Shown here piece after piece: positions 1-12,861 of a stretch of DNA of 64,000 nucleotides. The position numbers and the translations under genes were made by a program. The stretch comes from Hansfordia pulvinata (taxonomy: Eukaryota > Ascomycota > Sordariomycetes > Xylariales): NCBI GenBank assembly GCA_006538405.1, contig BJKQ01000005.1, forward strand, positions 2,046,001 through 2,110,000. The letters are read 5' to 3'. Within the stretch, counting starts at the first letter, position 1. Each line of letters begins with the position of its first letter. The notes beneath the pieces are model-generated. The model was not told the origin of the DNA. It did not search any database and saw only the letters and a list, made by a program, of their open reading frames with translations.

Positions 1-1169
1 GATCAGCGCGACGACGCCCGACCCGTTGTCGTTGATGCCGGGCCCGTCCGCCACCGAGTCGCTGTGCGCGCCCACCAGCACCACCGAGTCCGCCGGCCCC
101 GCCTCCGTCTCCACGATGACGTTTCTCGACGTCTTCTGCTTGCCGCCCGTGCGGCACCGCGTCTCCAGCCTGGCCTCGACCGTCTTCTTGCCCCCCGCCG
201 CCGCCGCCGCCGCCGCCTCGACCTTCTGGGCCAGCGCGCTGCCGTCGGCCCAGCTCATCGTGGCCGCCGGCACGTACTTCTGGCTGCCCATCGGCATCCC
301 CAGGCCCTGCCACTTCATGACGCTCCCCACCGGCTGGTCCCCCGCCGGCCTCTTGTTGTTGTTGTAGTAGATGACGCCCGCCGCCCCGGCGTCCACGGCG
401 TAGGCCATCATGTCCGAGTACGAGCAGGCCGTCTTTGGTATGCCGCGCATGGCCAGCCCGATGTACCTGTCGTCGCTGCTCTTGCTCTTGGGCCACGATG
501 TCTGGGAGATGGGCGAAGCATCGTGAGCACAGGCTTCCAATAGGGGGGCAGACGACTTGGACTTACCTTTTCGCACGGATCCTTGATGTGCTTCAGGGGC
601 TCGGTGATGGTGTCGCCGGGCGCGTAGCCCATGAAGAAGACGTCCACCTTCTCCCCCTCGACCTCGAGGCTCGCCAGGGGCTCGGCCTTGCGCTCGGCCT
701 CGGCCTCGGCGGCGGCTTTCGCGAGGTCGGTCTTGGCCGTGTCGGCTTTGGACAGTGCGGTCGCGGCGTCCTGCTGGTCCTCGCAGTAGTAGATGTCGAA
801 CGTGTCGTCCTTGCTGGACAGGACCTTGAGCCCGGCTATGCTGAGCTCCTTTTCGATGTACTCGTTGAACTCTTCGTGGGCGTCGGACCCGAAGAAGCGG
901 TAGGGCGGCTTGTTCCCGCTGATTCTGACGAGGTTGTCGATGTGCTTGTCGACCTTGCTCGGCTCGATGGCCTTGAAGAAGTCGGCCTGTTGCGCCGGGT
1001 TAGTTCGGGTTGGTGGCGGGCATGACATGACCACCCGCTCCCCCGTCACATCAGAAGCAGGCAGGCGGCCGATCGATCGACTTACGGGATCAGGAGCCTC
1101 TCTTTTTGTCAAGGCCATGGCGAGGGCCTCGCCGCACAGGGCGAGCTGAACCACCAGCTGCGATCGCAT
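1..1169 (-). CDS. M28-family zinc aminopeptidase (leucine aminopeptidase-like), 3' end outside window
   Basis: Three exons are visible: 1169-1086, 986-567 and 501-1, the last running off the window. Both introns have GTAAGT donors and CAG acceptors and are phase 0, giving 223 readable residues. The N-terminus (residues 1-20, MRSQLVVQLALCGEALAMAL) resembles a weak secretion signal. The middle (after VDVFFMGYAPGD) matches a protease-associated (PA) insert, with IGLAMRG and AGVIYYNNN segments. The last residues contain VGAHSDSVADGPGINDNGSG, the M28 metal-site signature with the first zinc-binding His and the bridging Asp. Family members are secreted or vacuolar aminopeptidases that remove N-terminal residues from peptides, acting after endoproteases. 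The remaining zinc ligands and the catalytic Glu lie beyond position 1. The family call is firm; substrate preference cannot be judged. Confidence 0.88.
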
Positions 1170-4100
1170 CTTGATGGGTAAGGTACCTGATATCGAATGG
1201 CGGGACGGACGGGCGACCTCAGGGCTGGTTTGAGTGGGTGCGGCTTTGGCTCTGCCTGTGCGTGCGACCTATCATATGCTATGCTATACTCGTCCTTGCC
1301 AGGCTTGTCGGGCTTGTCGATCCGGCTCCTCGCGAGAACTGGATGCATGCGGCCTGGACGTCTTGTCTTGTTATAATACAAGACAAGGCCGTGTGCTGCT
1401 GTCTGGTCTCATTAAAAGCGTCAGCCTAATAATAACCAGAGCCGCGGCGTAGTTCTCGTGCTCCATTAAATAGGTAGGGAACGTCCCCAGAGCTTGGGGC
1501 GGCAACCAGGCTGTGTGAGGCATTCGCCGCATTCCGCCTCCTCGTCGTTGTTGCCGCCCGCCCTTGTGGATCGCCCAAGAAACAAGAACCCCCCGGCCAA
1601 GACCGGACATCCTCCGGCCCTAACGTGTGCCCCAAATATGTACCTTATTAGGTAGAGATGGGAGGGGGCGAAGAGCCTCGTCGTGTGCCTGCAAACGGGG
1701 GCAACCTCCCGGACCGTGCCCGAATCCTGCGCAGCCACACCACGCCACGCCACTGGCAAGGCAAGGCAAGGCAAGGCAAAACAAGGCAAAACAAGGCAAG
1801 GCCAGGCCAGGCTGGCCTAGCAAGATGACAGGCATCTGTTCAGTTTAGGCATCTGTGGTCGAGGGCGCCGCTTTCTTTGCTTATGACAAAGCATTGCAAA
1901 GCCAAAAGTTCGGGCCCAGGAAGCGCCCCACTCGACTCGCCGACTCTCTCTCAGCCGCCCTTTGCCGCGCGCTTCTCTCATTCTAGTTAGTCATGGTGCC
2001 TTTTTGATTAACTCGACCCGACCTAAGTGAACGGTACCTTATTTTGCCGCTCTTCTTTGCCGCTCTAATCTTCATCAGGGTCTTCCAAGTCCTATACCAA
2101 ATCAACGAACGGGATACCCGTTCGCACGCACGCACTCTTCCCCTTGTTGAGGCAAACAGACGGATCATGGGACAATTGATTTGGAAGCAAAAAACCCCGC
2201 CCTTGGCCCCGCATTCGCAGCCGAGTCTTCGGAGTATCCCGCCGAGTCCCTTCTTTCTGCCCTGTCGATTCCTGTCCCCTGTCCCCTGTCCCCTTTGGGT
2301 GGGTTGGAGGCGAAGAGAACAAGAAGAACTCGAAATCAAGTGGGAAAACACTAAAAAAAAGGAAAAGAAAAAAGAAGAGGAAGAAAAAAAGAAGAAAAGT
2401 AAACCCTGTTCGCGATCTTCTCAACCCAGGGGCGCAGTCGACTACACTCTCTGCGCAAACTTATCAAGTCCCCCCCCTCCAACAAGCCGAGTTGAGCCTT
2501 AACTACTTCGACTTGCCCACCCGCAAATCTTGAATTTAGGTAGACGCCACAATCCCCGCGCCCTTGTCCTTCGGCAACCAGGCGGCGTACGTGGATCTAG
2601 CGACTTGGCCATTTTGCCTTTTCCCGGCTTCGGACGGGTTTCGGGGGGCTCTCATGGGCCTGGTAACAACCCACGCGCCGCCAGTGGAGACACCTTCCTC
2701 TCGTTTCCGTCGCGCGGGATGTGCCCGCTTGGGTCGACCGAGCAGCAGAGGCTGGATACCTTAATTGTTACTCAACATAAAGAGTTTAACGCCGTCTCGC
2801 CTGATTTTAACCATCCTGGGCAGCGCTGCGCCGGGAATACGCGAGGTGGCCAACGTGCTGCATGTGAAATTCGCATCTTACTCTGTTGAGCAGTCAGTTC
2901 TCTCGGGGGCGTCCTCGCGGGGTGAAGTGGAAGTCTTCTGATCCCCGCGAGATTTTGACTGCGTAGGTAATCAGTGCTCGTTTGAGAATTCGGCCGACAG
3001 ACCAATAATAAAACCAGGACAAAGCAAAGCAAAGCAGCCATGCTTCGCTGTTCCATGCATCCGTACAATCCGTCGCCCTCAGGGTATTCGCAAGTCCCCT
3101 GAGTGGGTGCTATTTACCTTAGGTACCTAATATTCAACTCGGAAAGTACAGATTCACCCAGCTCGACTCATCACCACTTTCCTGAAGGGCACTGTCTCTC
3201 AGACAGTGTGGCCAGTGGGGATCGAATCCCGCATTCACGCCCTCAAGGAGGCTAACCGACTGGCCAAGGACGAAGCAGACAAACCGAAGGCTCAGAGGAA
3301 GCAGCAGGAGGAGGCCAAAAAGAAGAAGCAAGAAGAAGAGGCCAAGAAGAAGAACAACCCGTTCGGACCCGCGAGAGTTCGCACACGAACCCACCCGCGC
3401 GACCCGCCCAACCGTTCGGTCGGCACTATCCGAAGGGAATGATCACTGTACAAGCAAATGGGGGGGAGGGACAGGTTCGCAGGGGATCCCACCCTCTTTC
3501 CCGGGCGGCCACGAGAGCGAGCTAGCTGAGCAACGAATCAAGAAGAAGAAAAAAAAAAAAACCCCCATTACTCGCGCCGGGATGGGGGTTTGTTGCGAAT
3601 AGTCTGCTAATGGCCTGTCCGGATGCACCTAACCACTCCGTACCTCACGCAATGCGATTGGGACAATTCGGGGCACGACTGCAGACGGCCCCAGGCAGTG
3701 CGCGCGCGCGTACTCGTACTGCATCCACAGATCGCGCATAGTTGAGGCGGCCACATGCACCTAGGTCGACACATTCGAAAGGGACTTACTCTGGGGCTTG
3801 CCGCGCCCGTTTCCCTGTCGGTTTCCGGGTTCCGGGGCTCACCCTAAACCCCCCGCAGGGCCCGCCCCCCGGCTCCGAATCCGGCTCCGGCTCCGGCTCC
3901 GGAAAGGCACGGCACGGCACGGCACGGCGAAACCTTCGCACCGCTGGGCCGTGTCTTGGCAACCTGCTCGGCCCCACAGACTGCCATGCAGACAATCTCC
4001 AAGATATCCATACTCTCACCCATGTTCAGTCGCCTCTCTATGATGTCCATGTAAGTAAGTAGACTTCTCTCAACTTGGCCCAGCACGATCGTTAATGCCG

Positions 4101-4400
4101 CTGTTGGAGGTCTGCGTCCGTGACTCGATCGTCCGGCGCCGGCATTAATACAAAAGAGGAGAGCTTGAATTGATTACATTCACATCCAAACGCGCGAGGG
4201 AAAAAAACAAAAGGCCGTAAGAAGCTTCGATGGGATCGCTCATTATCATTCATCGTATCCAAAATGCTAACGCCGCAGATGAGGGGATATCTGACTCTAT
4301 ATCTGGTTGTACATGCTGCAAGGAAACGGTGGCCGGGAGAGAAAAGGGCAGAGATTAGGAGGAACCGGGCCACACTCGCCGCGTCTTACCGGCTCGTTCT
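1170..4400. other. Intergenic spacer, no confident gene
   Basis: This spacer lies between the upstream ends of the M28 gene and the 3' end of the aldolase gene. It holds an AAGGC repeat (about 1756-1806), an A/G-rich stretch (2350-2400), GGCTCC and GGCAC mini-repeats (3878-3930), several AGGTACCT-type motifs, and a short lysine-rich reading frame (3131-3442) described in the findings. No reading frame with an ATG start and recognisable domain was seen. Confidence 0.5.
1756..1806. repeat. AAGGC pentanucleotide tandem repeat
   Basis: Short imperfect tandem units of GGCAA, interrupted by two AAAAC units, lie in the spacer upstream of the M28 gene. This is simple low-complexity sequence; no function is inferred. 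Confidence 0.8.
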
Positions 4401-5575
4401 CTATTCCTTCTTCTGCTCGGCGACGACCTCCTTGGTCTCGCCAGACGCCGCCTTCTCGGCCGACTCCTGGGCCATCTCGCGCGCCTTCTTGACGCCGTTG
4501 GCGACCATGCCCGCGAGACCCCACACGTCAAAGGCGACGGCGATGCCGCGGTAGCCGCTGGCAATCATGCCGGGGATCATCTCGGGGACCTGAGCGGCAC
4601 TGTTGGAGGGGAGGAAAGATCAGTACTGATTCGCAAAAGAACAAGAAGCGAGTTGAGGTGGCAGCAAAGACAACTTACCCGAACAGGGGGCGGTTGTGCT
4701 TGTTGGCGGCGCCCATGAACTTGGCCTGGGCGTCGACAAAGGTGGGGTGGGGCTCGCCGCCAAACTTGAGGGCAGGCCGGCGTCGGCCATGAAGTCGCCG
4801 GGGCCGAACATCATGGCAGACACGCCCTCGACGGCGGCAATCTCCTCAACGTTGGCAACACCCTTGACACTTTCAATCTGGGGAATCAGGGCAATGTGAC
4901 GGTTCGAGGTACCCATGTTGAACGGGTCGTTGGCGTAGAGAGACTGGTCCGAGACGCCGGGGGTGAACGTCCAGGGGCTGAAAGAGCGCTGACCCAGAGG
5001 GGCTGCAAAGAGGTTCGTGTCAGTCCTGGGGCGCGCGAGGCAATTGGGGAGGCCAAGGGGGCCGACTCACGGTAGTAGACCTCCTTCATGAATTCCTTCA
5101 CCTCGTCGGCGCTCTCGGTGTGGGGGATGACAATGGCGCTGGCGCCAGCGTCGAGGGCGGTGCTCAGGGCGACCTCGTCGTGCTTGGGTACGCGGACAAC
5201 CACGAGCGAGCGGCCCTCGGAGTGGTGCTGGGCGGCGTGAATTGCGCTAGTGGAGAGGATAGGTGTTAGTTGTCGCTGGTAAAGCCGAAGACAGGGAGCT
5301 CTGGTTGCAGGACAGAGGGACTTACTCGTGCAGCTCCAGGCGGTTGAACATGCCGTGCTCGACGTCGATCCAGATGAAGTCGGGCCGCGCCGAGGCCATG
5401 ACCTTGGTGACGAAGACGCTGGGAATGCCATGAGCGACACCGAAGAGGGTCTTGGTGGAGTCCTCCTGGGCGGCTTTGAGGGCGGCCTGGAAGTTACCAG
5501 GTTGGGTGAGGAGGGCGGCACGGTGGGGGCGTTGGCAAACAGGTTGGCCTGCTGCAGGTAAGGGGCGTCAGTCAT
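4401..5575 (-). CDS. HpcH/HpaI-family (2-keto-3-deoxy sugar acid type) aldolase, two apparent frameshifts
   Basis: Four exons: 5575-5326, 5246-5071, 5002-4679 and 4599-4401, with standard GTAAGT/GTGAGT donors. The protein has the metal-dependent class II pyruvate aldolase hallmarks FIWIDVEHGMFNRLELH, VVRVPKHDE, the metal-ligand Glu in IPQIESVKG and the metal-ligand Asp in GPGDFMADAGL. It ends in a C-terminal helix rich in Ala, Glu and Lys. The family cleaves or forms 2-keto-3-deoxy acids to pyruvate plus an aldehyde; related fungal enzymes act in sugar-acid or aromatic catabolism, but the substrate here is unknown. The exons sum to 949 bases, one base over a multiple of three. Reading changes frame near 5515-5530 (after LFANAPT) and near 4764-4778 (after DAGL); each is explained by one missing base, after which the length is 316 residues. 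Either these are sequence errors or the allele is broken. Confidence 0.85.
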
Positions 5576-8500
5576 GATGGGCGGTGGGTTTTGTTGCTGG
5601 GAGTTGTGGTTGAAGATGGGCGGGAGGGAGAGCAAGAGACGGCGTGAAGCTAAGTTCGAGATGTTGATGTCAAAGCAGGTCGAGGTGGATGATGAGGGCA
5701 GATATGTTAGGCCAGAGGGAGGGAGTAGCTCTTATATACACGGCGGGAGGGGGGGCAGGAGAGAGGGTGGAAGAGATGGGCGTGGACGAGGCGGGACGGA
5801 GACGGAGGCGCGGACAGTGTGTCTGTGGACAGAGGGGCAGCCAGTCCGGGGGTCGCTCGGGGGCGTCGGGGGTCGGCGGTCCAGTCAAGTCAGGCGCTCG
5901 GGTGTGGTTTGTCAGTCGCAACCTAGTACCTCTCAAGCCAGGCAAAGTGGTAAGCATTTGCAGTCGTTCCAAGCAGCTACCTACCTCCTACCGTACCTAT
6001 CTCCAGGTGCAGCTCAGAAAAAAGCCTTGCCACCCTGCCGCGGCAAGGATGGGCGCGAAGGGATTGGATGCCGGCGCCAGCTGGAGACCGCTCAGCACCA
6101 GCACGCCGTCTCGGATGCTACGGGTCTGGCCGGCCTGGACTTAGGGCTGCGCTGCGCTGCTGCGCTTCCTTTAGCTCCGGGGCTAATAACTCTACGTGCT
6201 GGCTAGTCGACCGTCGGACGGCGGCGCCGCGACCTCGCTGACTCGGATGGGCGGTCGTCTTGTCGGGATTCGTTGGCAAGGATCCATGTCAGGTACGAGT
6301 AGGTTCGAGTACGGAGTACCTGAGTTGGTTGCGACGGGAGTATCAGGGTTGACCCCACACGTGAATGTGGATGGACCTCAGCATTGCTGGGGTCGTTCCT
6401 GGTAGAGCTGCCTGAATGCCACAGCAGCACCTGAGTGAGATGGCGAGCCCGGTGAGTGGTACTGGGGGCACAGACGGGACTCTGATCGCACCTGCATCAC
6501 GTAGAATCCCATTCATGGCCGAATGCGACTGCCTTACGAGGTTGGTATCAACCCCGTGTACCTCATAGCTGTTTCCAAGGTTACATGTACTCGTATGTAG
6601 GCTCGGGCAATTTGCAAAGTACACATATCTCCATATCCTGCGCCAGCGTCCGCTGGTCCCGTTCCCCCATCTACTCGCACGAGTACGTCCTGCAGACTTC
6701 TACTCGGCTCGCATGAAGAAGGCACCGGCAGGATCGCGTCAACCGGGAAACGTGCGGCACTCCGCGCGCAGCTACGAGGGGTAGATACCACTGGAACTCG
6801 CACCCGACATCCACGAGATTTATCAGTTAGGTACACACGGCGGAGCTGCCTGGCCGTGGATCTTCCTGCTGGACCCTGCCACTTTGCCCTCCAGCCCAGC
6901 TCGGCCCCAGCTCGCCGATCTGCGTGCGTCGGTGCGTGCTCCATAGCCCCTTCCATTCTACCCGTACGAGTACTCGTGGCTCCTCCCCTGCCAGTGGCTG
7001 GTAGGCAACTAGTTAGCAGAAGTGGCCGGGACTCGGATTTTCCGGCTTTAACAGGAAGCCCAGCACAGCGCTAGCTTGGTCGCAAGGGGTCGCGCTGGCG
7101 ACCAAGAAGAAGATGATCAATCATCGCCGTTATCGTGTCTTTTCCCCTGGCCCCTGGCGGGTTTCTGTCATTGACATGAGAGCAGTGCGAGTGGTCGCAC
7201 TCCGTGTGCACAGGCACGCAGGTCAGGGGTGTTCGACCAACACTCGTACTCTCGCCTATTGCTGAGTCCGGCCCACCAGAGTCTCTCCGGCCATGGGGCT
7301 CATCAGTCGGCGACGGGGCAACCCATTGGCCTTTCAGCGATCACGGTGGAGGCATCCTTGCAAGAGCTGAGCGCACCGCGGCTCTAGACTCTTAGACCCA
7401 AGAAGCAAACGCGCGTATCGAGTGCTGCCTCCTCGCATCGTGTTGCCACGCGCAATCGATTCATGGGCCGTTACAGAAGATCCATCGCTGAAGGTAGACG
7501 GGGATAAGCGGAGGGGGTTTTGGGTCGGACTCGACTCGCCCGTTCTGCTGCGACTGGTGGGCCACGTGTGTTCCGAGCACCCCTGTCTTTGTGCTTGCAG
7601 ACTCGAAGCCATCCGATTGCGAGCCTCGATCCCGAGTCCCTAGGGCCCGCATGGAAGAAGTCGGTTCGAGTAGATGTCAACCCTTCACCTGCCTTGGTGT
7701 GCCACGCGGGCTGGCGATGGTGTCATCAGTAAGGGCAATGCGGCCCGTTGGTTCCAGGTCCCCCCACTACCCGCCCGGCGCCTCAGCTTATCACAGGCAG
7801 ACACGATCACTACTGACTTCAAATGTACCGCACGCAATACACAGCAGTGCGAGTACCCATCCACATCATACGGATACCCGCTGGGCGGACTCTGCCACCA
7901 GACCTCGTGCTGGGACCGACCGGAACCGCGAGGGAGCCACTCGTTCTCGCATGCCACCGCTAGCGCTTATACCGAATTACACCATCGCGGCTCCCGGGCA
8001 ACGGCGTTGCGTACGAGTATGGCCTCCGGCACCTCCAGCTCTGTCTAGCCTTATGACTACCTACCTAGTAGCGTGGACGCTGCCTGGTCCCCTAACTACA
8101 TGTGTCGTACGAGTGCTCCGGGGCGAAGTCTGTTGCTGGCTTGCACGGGCACTCCGCAAGCACTCGCCGCCCCCTCAGATGGGTCGCCGCGGCCACTTTC
8201 CGGTCTTTCGGGGACCATGGGAATCCGCCCGCGGCGCAACCGTGGCTCCTGCGCTGCGGTTTAGCCCACGAACGGACCGGGTCAGACTCTGACACAAGCT
8301 TCCTGAGATGGCGAGGACAATGGGAACGTCGGGCGCAAAAGGGGAAACGATGCGATACTGCCGGAAAGTACTGCGCCTGAGACTGGGGATTCCCGGCCCT
8401 TCCGAACCCCCCACCCCGCGCTTCGCCTCTGCTGGGTCTGGGGCTGAGCGCGGGCACCGCGACCGAGATGGTCTGTTCGTTCCCCGAGGCCAGCTGTCTC

Positions 8501-11500
8501 TCTCTGCTTGTCTGCTAGTCGGCGCCGAGGGGCGTGAACGCGCTGGTCCCCTGCCGATAGAGCCCGCATCCCATGGGTACACCTGGCAGCATAAACTGCA
8601 AAGATGCAGCCGCAATACCGTGGGAACCCAACTACGAGTACTTGTATCTACCAGGTATCCAGGCCATTGACCCCTGCCGGCGTTATCTCCGTACACAGTT
8701 AGGCCAGTTCGCCGGCTCCAAGGGCAGGGCTGGGCATCGGAAAGCTTTGTCAGCTCGCGCTCCCTCCAATTGATCGCGGTTAGCTAAAATCCGATCCCAC
8801 TCTCCGAGCACGAATCGCCATTGCAAGAAAGCACCAGCCAATGGCACTGAGGAGACGAAGAATCAGAAGAAGAGGAGGAAGAAGAAGAAGAAGAAGAAGA
8901 AGAAAAACGCGATGATCGTCACCAGCAAGGGCTCCGATGTGGCAATGGTATCGGTTCTCAGATTCCACAGTTGTCAACACACACCCCGGACTGCACGCGG
9001 GCATCCGACAGAGCGGTGAGATGAGGTAAGGCCGCGCCTGATATGATGACGAGGCACGTGAAGGCGCAGACAGGCCAGCTCAGCACGACACCAGACGGAG
9101 CGGCTGGCCTGTCCAAGGGGCCAAACCGTGTGCGAGCATCGTTGATGTTCTCGAGGGGGAGGAGGGGGAGGGGCCAGGCGGCTGAAGACTGCATTACCAA
9201 GCCGGGGGCTCTGTCGCACCGACGGGGGCCCATGGATTCCCAACCTACCTTACCTACGAGTGAGGGACGAGCACCCGCAGTCCATTTCCAACGGACACGG
9301 GCCGGCGCCGCGAACCCTGGTCCTACGAGTGCCTGTGGTACCTATCGTATTGTGCCTACGGTACCTCAGGTATTGGGAGGGCCCTGGTGTTCGGCTCCGT
9401 ACCATTGAAACCCTCCGTCAACCGCGTAGTACAAGCATCCAAGGTTACTCGTAGCACGAATTGGCCCGTCCAGGACCCTGTCACCCTGTCAAAAGGCAGC
9501 CCCACGTGGGCGGCGTCCAGTACGGCACGAGGACGCACGACGTGACGACCCTTACCGGTCACTGCCCTGGCGGCGCACAGTCCCGGCTCGGTCCTTGCCG
9601 CATACGGCCTCGTGTTCCCGTCTCCAGCCAATCACGCGCCTTGGCGCCGCCCCGCGTCAACTTCGCTCCCGCCTCTGTGCGACTGCTGCCGGCGACAAGT
9701 CGCGGCTCCTTCCCCAGCATCGCGAACCCGGGTGTCCGCCTCTGCTCGGGAAGGTGCGGACAAGGCGGTCAACTGACGCCTTCCGCAGCTCTACAGTACT
9801 GGCGCTCGGTGCATGACGTACTGGAGTTAGGTGACAGGTCAACTCATGTCTCAACATCCATACCTCTAGGTACCTATGTGAGGACGGGCTCAACCCGTTG
9901 GCCACAGGTGCATCATCACCAGCTCTCCCGCGGATGTTCGTCGTTCGTCACTACTGCTTCAGTTTGGTGCAACGCCAGCACCACAACGGCAGCCACTTTG
10001 CCGCCGCCACCGCCGCCGCCGCCATCGTCAGCTCTCAGTCATAGACCGTTTTGACCCGGCAGGATCAGAGCCCGAAATGAAGCCACTTGATGCGCGCGGG
10101 GCTCATGATGCACCTCAGATCCCTCTTCAGATCTCCGGCCATCTGTCCCCACCCTCTCCCGGCATATCCTTCTCCAGATCTGCCGACTACCTGACTATGC
10201 GCACTCCCGGCCTGCCCGCTGGCGTTGGCTCGCCCGGCATGAAAAATCCACCGAGTACGATTACTGGCAGCCCAGCGCGCCGTCCACCGGGACCCCGCTT
10301 GCGCATGCCGCGGTATCCGATTGGCACGATAGCCGCGCTGGCTTCGTGCCGCTCCCGCGACGTCGAGAGATCAAGTCAAAGGGGGGAGAGACACCCGATC
10401 CACACTGTCTCGTCTCTGCCGTGGCGCCATACGAGTGCTCCATGGATGACCAAGCCATGACCCCTGCGGCTTGCTTCTGCCGAGGCCCTGTTCCATCGAC
10501 CTTCTAGTACCTGGCAATCCTGTCGTCGGGTATCTAACGGCGATCAAGTCCGCCTGGCCGCCCTCTCCAACGGGAAACAAGTCTATCTCCTCGCCCGCAT
10601 CCGCCCCCCACGTGGTCCCAGAGTAGAGATAACCGTCTGCTAACTCCGTCTCTCTCCTCGGAGGTAACGGGATCTGGGATGAGAAGACAACAAGGTAAGT
10701 TAAACTGCTCTTTCCCCCGCCGGGCTTAAATCCGCACGGGCAGACTTGTACCTTGCCGTACGAGTACGTACGATCGTCTGCATGCGTCGATCTATAAGGT
10801 AGATTGCCTTTCACGTGGATTCAAGTGGCATGTACGAGTAACCTGTATCTGGAGCCGAGGGCCATGGGCCGCCTCTGAATGCAAGGACTCGGTCTGACCC
10901 CTTCCCCTTTCGGCGTGCAGTACAACCACATCCGGGCATGACATGATTTCGGCTAATCACCCTCTGGACCAACACGATCAAGCTATATCCGCAACGGCTT
11001 TGACGTTACTCAGAATAAGCACGAGAGCTCACAGCTGGGGCCAACCCGTTGTTCGAATACCAAGCCCTTGGCTTCTGGGCTGGGCTCTGCTCTCGGAGCG
11101 GAACCATTCCTATCGCTGTCGGCGACTTTCCAGTCCTTCGAGGGCCCAAGTGTCAGCAACATAAACATCAAGCCCCTGGAAGGCAACGCGCTCCTGTGGA
11201 GCCCCGGATCTCCTATTTCCCCTTCTGGTCAGGCATATTACCCCTTACAGAATGGACCTCGAACCTTCCCGTCGAGTCCTGGCAAGCCCATCGGACCCTG
11301 GAGTGAGATACCTGGACCGAAATATCCGCGGCTGACCAGGTAAGGGTATCTGAAGGAAAGAGAGCCTTCTAGCGTGGTGAGCTTCGGGCCCCTACCACGG
11401 CCCACACCGGGGCTCGGCCCGCCAGACTGGAGAATGGAACAAGACTCTCTCTGCTTAGGTCGCGCCAGCCCGTGGGCGTACATTGGCTGATGCGAGCCGT

Positions 11501-12861
11501 TTCGGGCCATCGGCAAATGTAACCTTGTATGGCCAGGCCACCCGCATATCGACCGCCCTTTATTTGACCGTCGTTACCGCTCCCCGTCGGCTCTGGTGCA
11601 ATACATGAGGTCCGACGAGTCCGGCCATTGGCTCATGTGTGCCAGGTGGCGTCTTGGCAAGGCCGTCCCCCCAAAGGAGCGATGCCGAACATGCCAGCCG
11701 CGGTCCCGAGCAAGAGGGCGATGAGACCGCGAGCCGCGAGGCCGTGTCCCCTACAGTAGCGACATACCTCATATGTGCGTCGGCAGGCCGTCTTCTGGGC
11801 GGTGCCGGGATTGCTCTTTCTTGCGAGGTCGACAGGCGGTATTTTACGACCGCATTTCAGTGGAGAGAGGTCGCCCGTCAAAAGCCGTGTGGTGCTGTCT
11901 ACAACTGAGGAGATCAGCTATTGCTTGTGCCTCAGTGCCTACCTAGCAATGCCAGCTCGACCCAGCACCTGCTGTGGGTAGTGTTGTGAAGATGACCTAA
12001 GCGAGGGAACCCCGCTGTCGGGGCTTAGAGTAGCCTTGGATATCGATAATTCCGCCGAGATCTACGCGCGAGAGACTCGACAGGCTCAAGCTCATGGCTC
12101 CCAGACAGCCCGCATCAAGAAGCCTTAGGGTTAGCCCAGCGCCGGCCGCGCCGGCCCGTCCGCCTCACTGCTTTTGTGAGATCTGCGAGAAAACTCTGGG
12201 CGTAAAAGGATCGAATCGAGAGCTCTCCCTGGAGCCCGGGACTTTTTAGAACTATTGCCGTTGCCATTGGCATTCGTGCTCGTATTGAGCAGAGTAGGTA
12301 TCAACCAAGCCGATTTTAACTCGGCGATTGTATCCACTGGGATTCCGTGAGAGACGGAAGGCATTGTCTCTCGAGATGTATACGTGCGTTCCCTCTCTAA
12401 AGAGAAAGTGGCCCCTGGAGTCGGGCTTCTTGAGCGCGCGTGATTCAGCCACCCCAACTCGTCCTGGGTGTCACCGACGGAGCTGGGTTCTCTTTGATTT
12501 CTTTTTTTACTTAGGCGTTTGTGAACTCTGCATCGGCAGGAGAACCGCCCAACAAGCACAGCGCGTAAGCGAGTTCGCATCTTGATATTTGATGTCTCTG
12601 ACACGTTGTATTATGTCTCTGATACGCTAGGCAGTGTGATGGTACAGGCAATGCCGGTATTTCTAATAGTTCCCGAGGGTGGTGAACGCCGTTTTTATGC
12701 AAATAAATGTGGTATCCCAATTGTTTTCGTCGTTGCCCCTGCACCCTCTAATGCTATCGTCGTGCGAACGTGAGGGGGGTCATTACCGCCGGGAAGGTGC
12801 ACGGAAATGCTTGCTTCCGGCGGGAAAAGGCTTAGATCCGATGCTGTGTTTCGCTGCGCTC
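5576..12861. other. Long intergenic spacer (about 7.3 kb), no confident gene
   Basis: This is normal-GC DNA, not the AT-rich RIP type. Open frames here lack family motifs, mostly begin without ATG, and overlap one another on both strands. The region is rich in TACGAGTA-like octamers (for example near 6295, 6680, 6960, 8015, 8632, 10760 and 10834) and has a GAA repeat at 8873-8905. No tRNA or 5S rRNA signature was recognised. Confidence 0.5.
5732..5738 (-). promoter_or_regulatory. TATA-like element upstream of the aldolase gene
   Basis: On the minus strand the sequence reads TATATAA about 160 bases upstream of the aldolase ATG. It lies in a purine/pyrimidine-skewed leader. A core-promoter role is inferred from position and sequence only. 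Confidence 0.35.

Noticed and set aside
3195..3235. tRNA-like T-loop (GGATCGAATCC) near a small hairpin
   Set aside because: The stem does not pair over five bases with a seven-base loop, and no matching acceptor, D-arm or anticodon arm was found on either strand.
5487..5521. A 35-base mini-intron (GTGCCG...CCAG) that would repair the first aldolase frame change
   Set aside because: It is shorter than known fungal introns, has a poor donor, and would remove family-like residues (PGNFQ). A lost base explains it better.
7591..10054. Several 190-230-codon frames in the 7-kb spacer
   Set aside because: They lack recognisable domains, overlap frames on the other strand and have shadow-like composition.
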